55,111 bases of DNA from Isosphaeraceae bacterium (GTDB lineage Bacteria > Planctomycetota > Planctomycetia > Isosphaerales > Isosphaeraceae): contig JANXSY010000289.1 of NCBI GenBank assembly GCA_025356435.1, positions 1-55,111 of the forward strand. Reading direction: 5' to 3'. The translations under genes and the position numbers were made by a program. Every line of letters starts with the position of its first letter. Position 1 is the stretch's first letter. Of the stretch, positions 54,186 through 55,111 are shown piece after piece. The notes beneath the pieces were generated by a model. The model saw only the letters and a program-made list of their open reading frames with translations, did not search any database and was not told the origin of the DNA.

Positions 54186-54428
54186 AAGGCTCCGGGGTCT
54201 AGAGACCTAAGAACTCGGATGTCGCCCACCCATTGGGGCCGCGCCCGGCTGGGGCGGGTGCGAGGTCCGGTTCTCTGAAAGCTTTCGCGGCCGTCTGTGG
54301 ATTATTGTCCGGCACCGCGCCCGCCGCAACGTGGATGACGAGGCGAGGCGCATTGGCATAGCCGTTGCATCAATCCATTGCCGACGTTATTTCGATATCG
54401 ACGATACCCTTTCGAGGAGCCCGCGACG

Positions 54429-54590
54429 ATGTCCGACGCCAAAGACAAGATCAAAGAAGGCATCGACAATGCCTCGCACAAGGCCAAGGAAGTGACTGAG
54501 AAGGTCGCCGACAAGGTGGGCCAGGCAGCGCACAACGTGGGCGAGAAGGTCAAAGAGACCGGCCAGAAGATCAAGGATGCCAGCAAGTAA
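54429..54590 (+). CDS. Small amphipathic stress-type (CsbD/LEA-like) protein
   Basis: The 53-residue, highly charged product starts at ATG 54429 (GAGGAGC upstream). The sequence repeats an 11-residue amphipathic pattern (MSDAKDKIKEGIDNASHKAK, then EVTEKVADKVGQAAHNVGEK), as in LEA group 3 and CsbD-like proteins. No Cys, Trp or membrane segment is present. A role in desiccation or general stress protection is inferred from the family pattern only. It is followed by a strong terminator, so it is a single-gene unit. Confidence 0.78.
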   Translation: MSDAKDKIKEGIDNASHKAKEVTEKVADKVGQAAHNVGEKVKETGQKIKDASK

Positions 54591-54617
54591 GTGGCAAGAC
54601 TGACCGCCATCAACGAA

Positions 54618-54650
54618 GCCCCCGAAGTCATCCGCTTCGGGGGCCGTTTC
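54618..54650 (+). terminator. Intrinsic terminator after the 53-aa gene
   Basis: GCCCCCGAAG (54618-54627) pairs perfectly with CTTCGGGGGC (54635-54644) around loop TCATCCG; CGTTTCG follows. The hairpin also closes the convergent DUF1583 relic, so it may act in both directions. Confidence 0.75.
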
Positions 54651-54659
54651 GCCCTCAGC

Positions 54660-54869
54660 TCAGCGGGCCGGCACCGTGGCGGGTTGGGTGTGGATCTCAG
54701 ACGGGAGCGCCCGAGGCCAGTCGCCCCGGTAAAAGACGTTGCGTACGCGAGCCTCGGTCTCATCGGCGAAGTGGAAAAGGCCGAACTCACGCTGATTCGT
54801 CGTCTCGATAGTCCTCTCATAAACGAGTTGATCGTTGATCATAAGCGATAGCTTGTCCCCCTTAAAATT
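54660..54869 (-). pseudogene. 3' remnant of a DUF1583-type gene, cut by an ISL3-family element
   Basis: From the IS edge inward the minus strand reads FKGDKLSLMINDQLVYERTI, then ETTNQREFGLFHFADETEAR, then VRNVFYRGDWPRALP, up to the stop at 54660. This is the C-terminal end of planctomycete DUF1583 (lectin-like) proteins. The frame is open right up to 54869, where the insertion-sequence end begins, so the gene was interrupted by the IS. Whether its 5' part survives beyond the IS lies outside the window. Confidence 0.7.
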
Positions 54870-55111
54870 GGCTCCTCAGCAGAATCTGTGGGTGTGTTTC
54901 GGCTCCGGCAGCCTTCCGAGGTTGTGTAATAGAGCCAATTTCGCCACCTTCGCCGTTCGGAAGCCGTACGACTTTCTCGTCACCAATTTCACCTTATTGT
55001 TAAGCCCCTCCACCGCTCCCGACGACACCTCGCCGTTGGCCCGGAACCAGTTCAGGATCAGTGGCCGATGACCACGCAGCGTGCGGGCAACTCTCTTCAT
55101 CGGCTCCAGAC
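54870..55111 (-). mobile_element. ISL3-family insertion sequence, right end (partial)
   Basis: The terminus reads GGCTCCTCAGCAGAATCTG from 54870, like ISL3-family inverted repeats, and overlaps the transposase stop. The bases just outside (TTAAAATT, 54862-54869) are AT-rich, as expected for an 8-bp ISL3 target duplication. The other end is beyond the window. Confidence 0.72.
54876..55111 (-). CDS. ISL3-family transposase, C-terminal part
   Basis: About 78 codons are visible and the frame continues past the window edge. The last part of the DDE transposase of the ISL3 family is diagnostic: NWFRANGEVSSGAVEGLNNK, then RKSYGFRTAKVAKLALLHNL, ending HRFC. The catalytic Glu falls within the SSGAVEGLNNK segment. 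The gene ends inside the terminal repeat of the element, normal for this family. Confidence 0.88.
   Translation of the reverse strand, partial: LEPMKRVARTLRGHRPLILNWFRANGEVSSGAVEGLNNKVKLVTRKSYGFRTAKVAKLALLHNLGRLPEPKHTHRFC

Overview
The window is GC-rich DNA that reads as part of a planctomycete chromosome, most likely from the Isosphaeraceae/Gemmatales-type lineages. The gene content points there: a serine/threonine kinase with a transmembrane segment and TPR-like repeats, a DUF1501 protein, a DUF1583 fragment, a tricorn-type protease, a secreted sialidase, a planctomycete-style c-type cytochrome, an H1-like Ala/Lys-rich protein and many signal-peptide proteins of unknown function. The lineage is inferred from these families, not from a marker gene.

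Layout. 1-2215: 3' part of a Ser/Thr kinase. 2216-3398: a non-coding block with two convincing tRNA genes (Arg-GCG, Cys-GCA), a degenerate tRNA-Val(CAC), two back-to-back hairpins shaped like tRNA anticodon arms (GAU, GAA loops) and two inverted repeats. 3399-4505: an SPFH/slipin gene interrupted by two in-frame stops. 4674-17083: a run of mostly secreted or membrane hydrolases (DoxX-like, esterases, galactose mutarotase, SMP-30 lactonase, DUF1501, amidohydrolase) mixed with broken genes. 17251-27369: mostly minus-strand secreted proteins (unknown 581-aa protein, sialidase, tricorn protease, J-domain protein, di-heme cytochrome) plus a plus-strand macro-domain gene. 27631-37071: plus strand, with thrS, flippase, beta-carbonic anhydrase, acyltransferase, beta-lactamase-fold hydrolase, H1-like protein and an unknown secreted protein. 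37049-44668: minus strand, with glgX, a TlpA-like thioredoxin, a tightly coupled three-gene glycolipid/glycosyl-transfer operon and an unknown secreted protein. 45135-46889: a second SMP-30 protein and an unknown. 46810-54185: minus strand, with NADH dehydrogenase type II, a large hybrid sensor kinase and an ABC-2 exporter pair. 54429-end: a 53-aa stress-type protein, then a DUF1583 gene cut by an ISL3-family insertion sequence that leaves the window.

Two themes stand out. One is gene decay: at least seven loci are nonsense-mutated, frameshifted, internally deleted, truncated or IS-disrupted (SPFH, carboxypeptidase-regulatory-like, dimethylformamidase-like, SGNH hydrolase, PhzF, DUF1583, and the start of the macro-domain gene). 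The other is the tRNA-like block beside the doubly nonsense-mutated SPFH gene, the least explained stretch here. Clear functional modules are the UPF0104/GT2/GT-C operon (44056 to 40619) and the ABC pair (54185 to 51908). No CRISPR array, prophage or biosynthetic cluster was seen.
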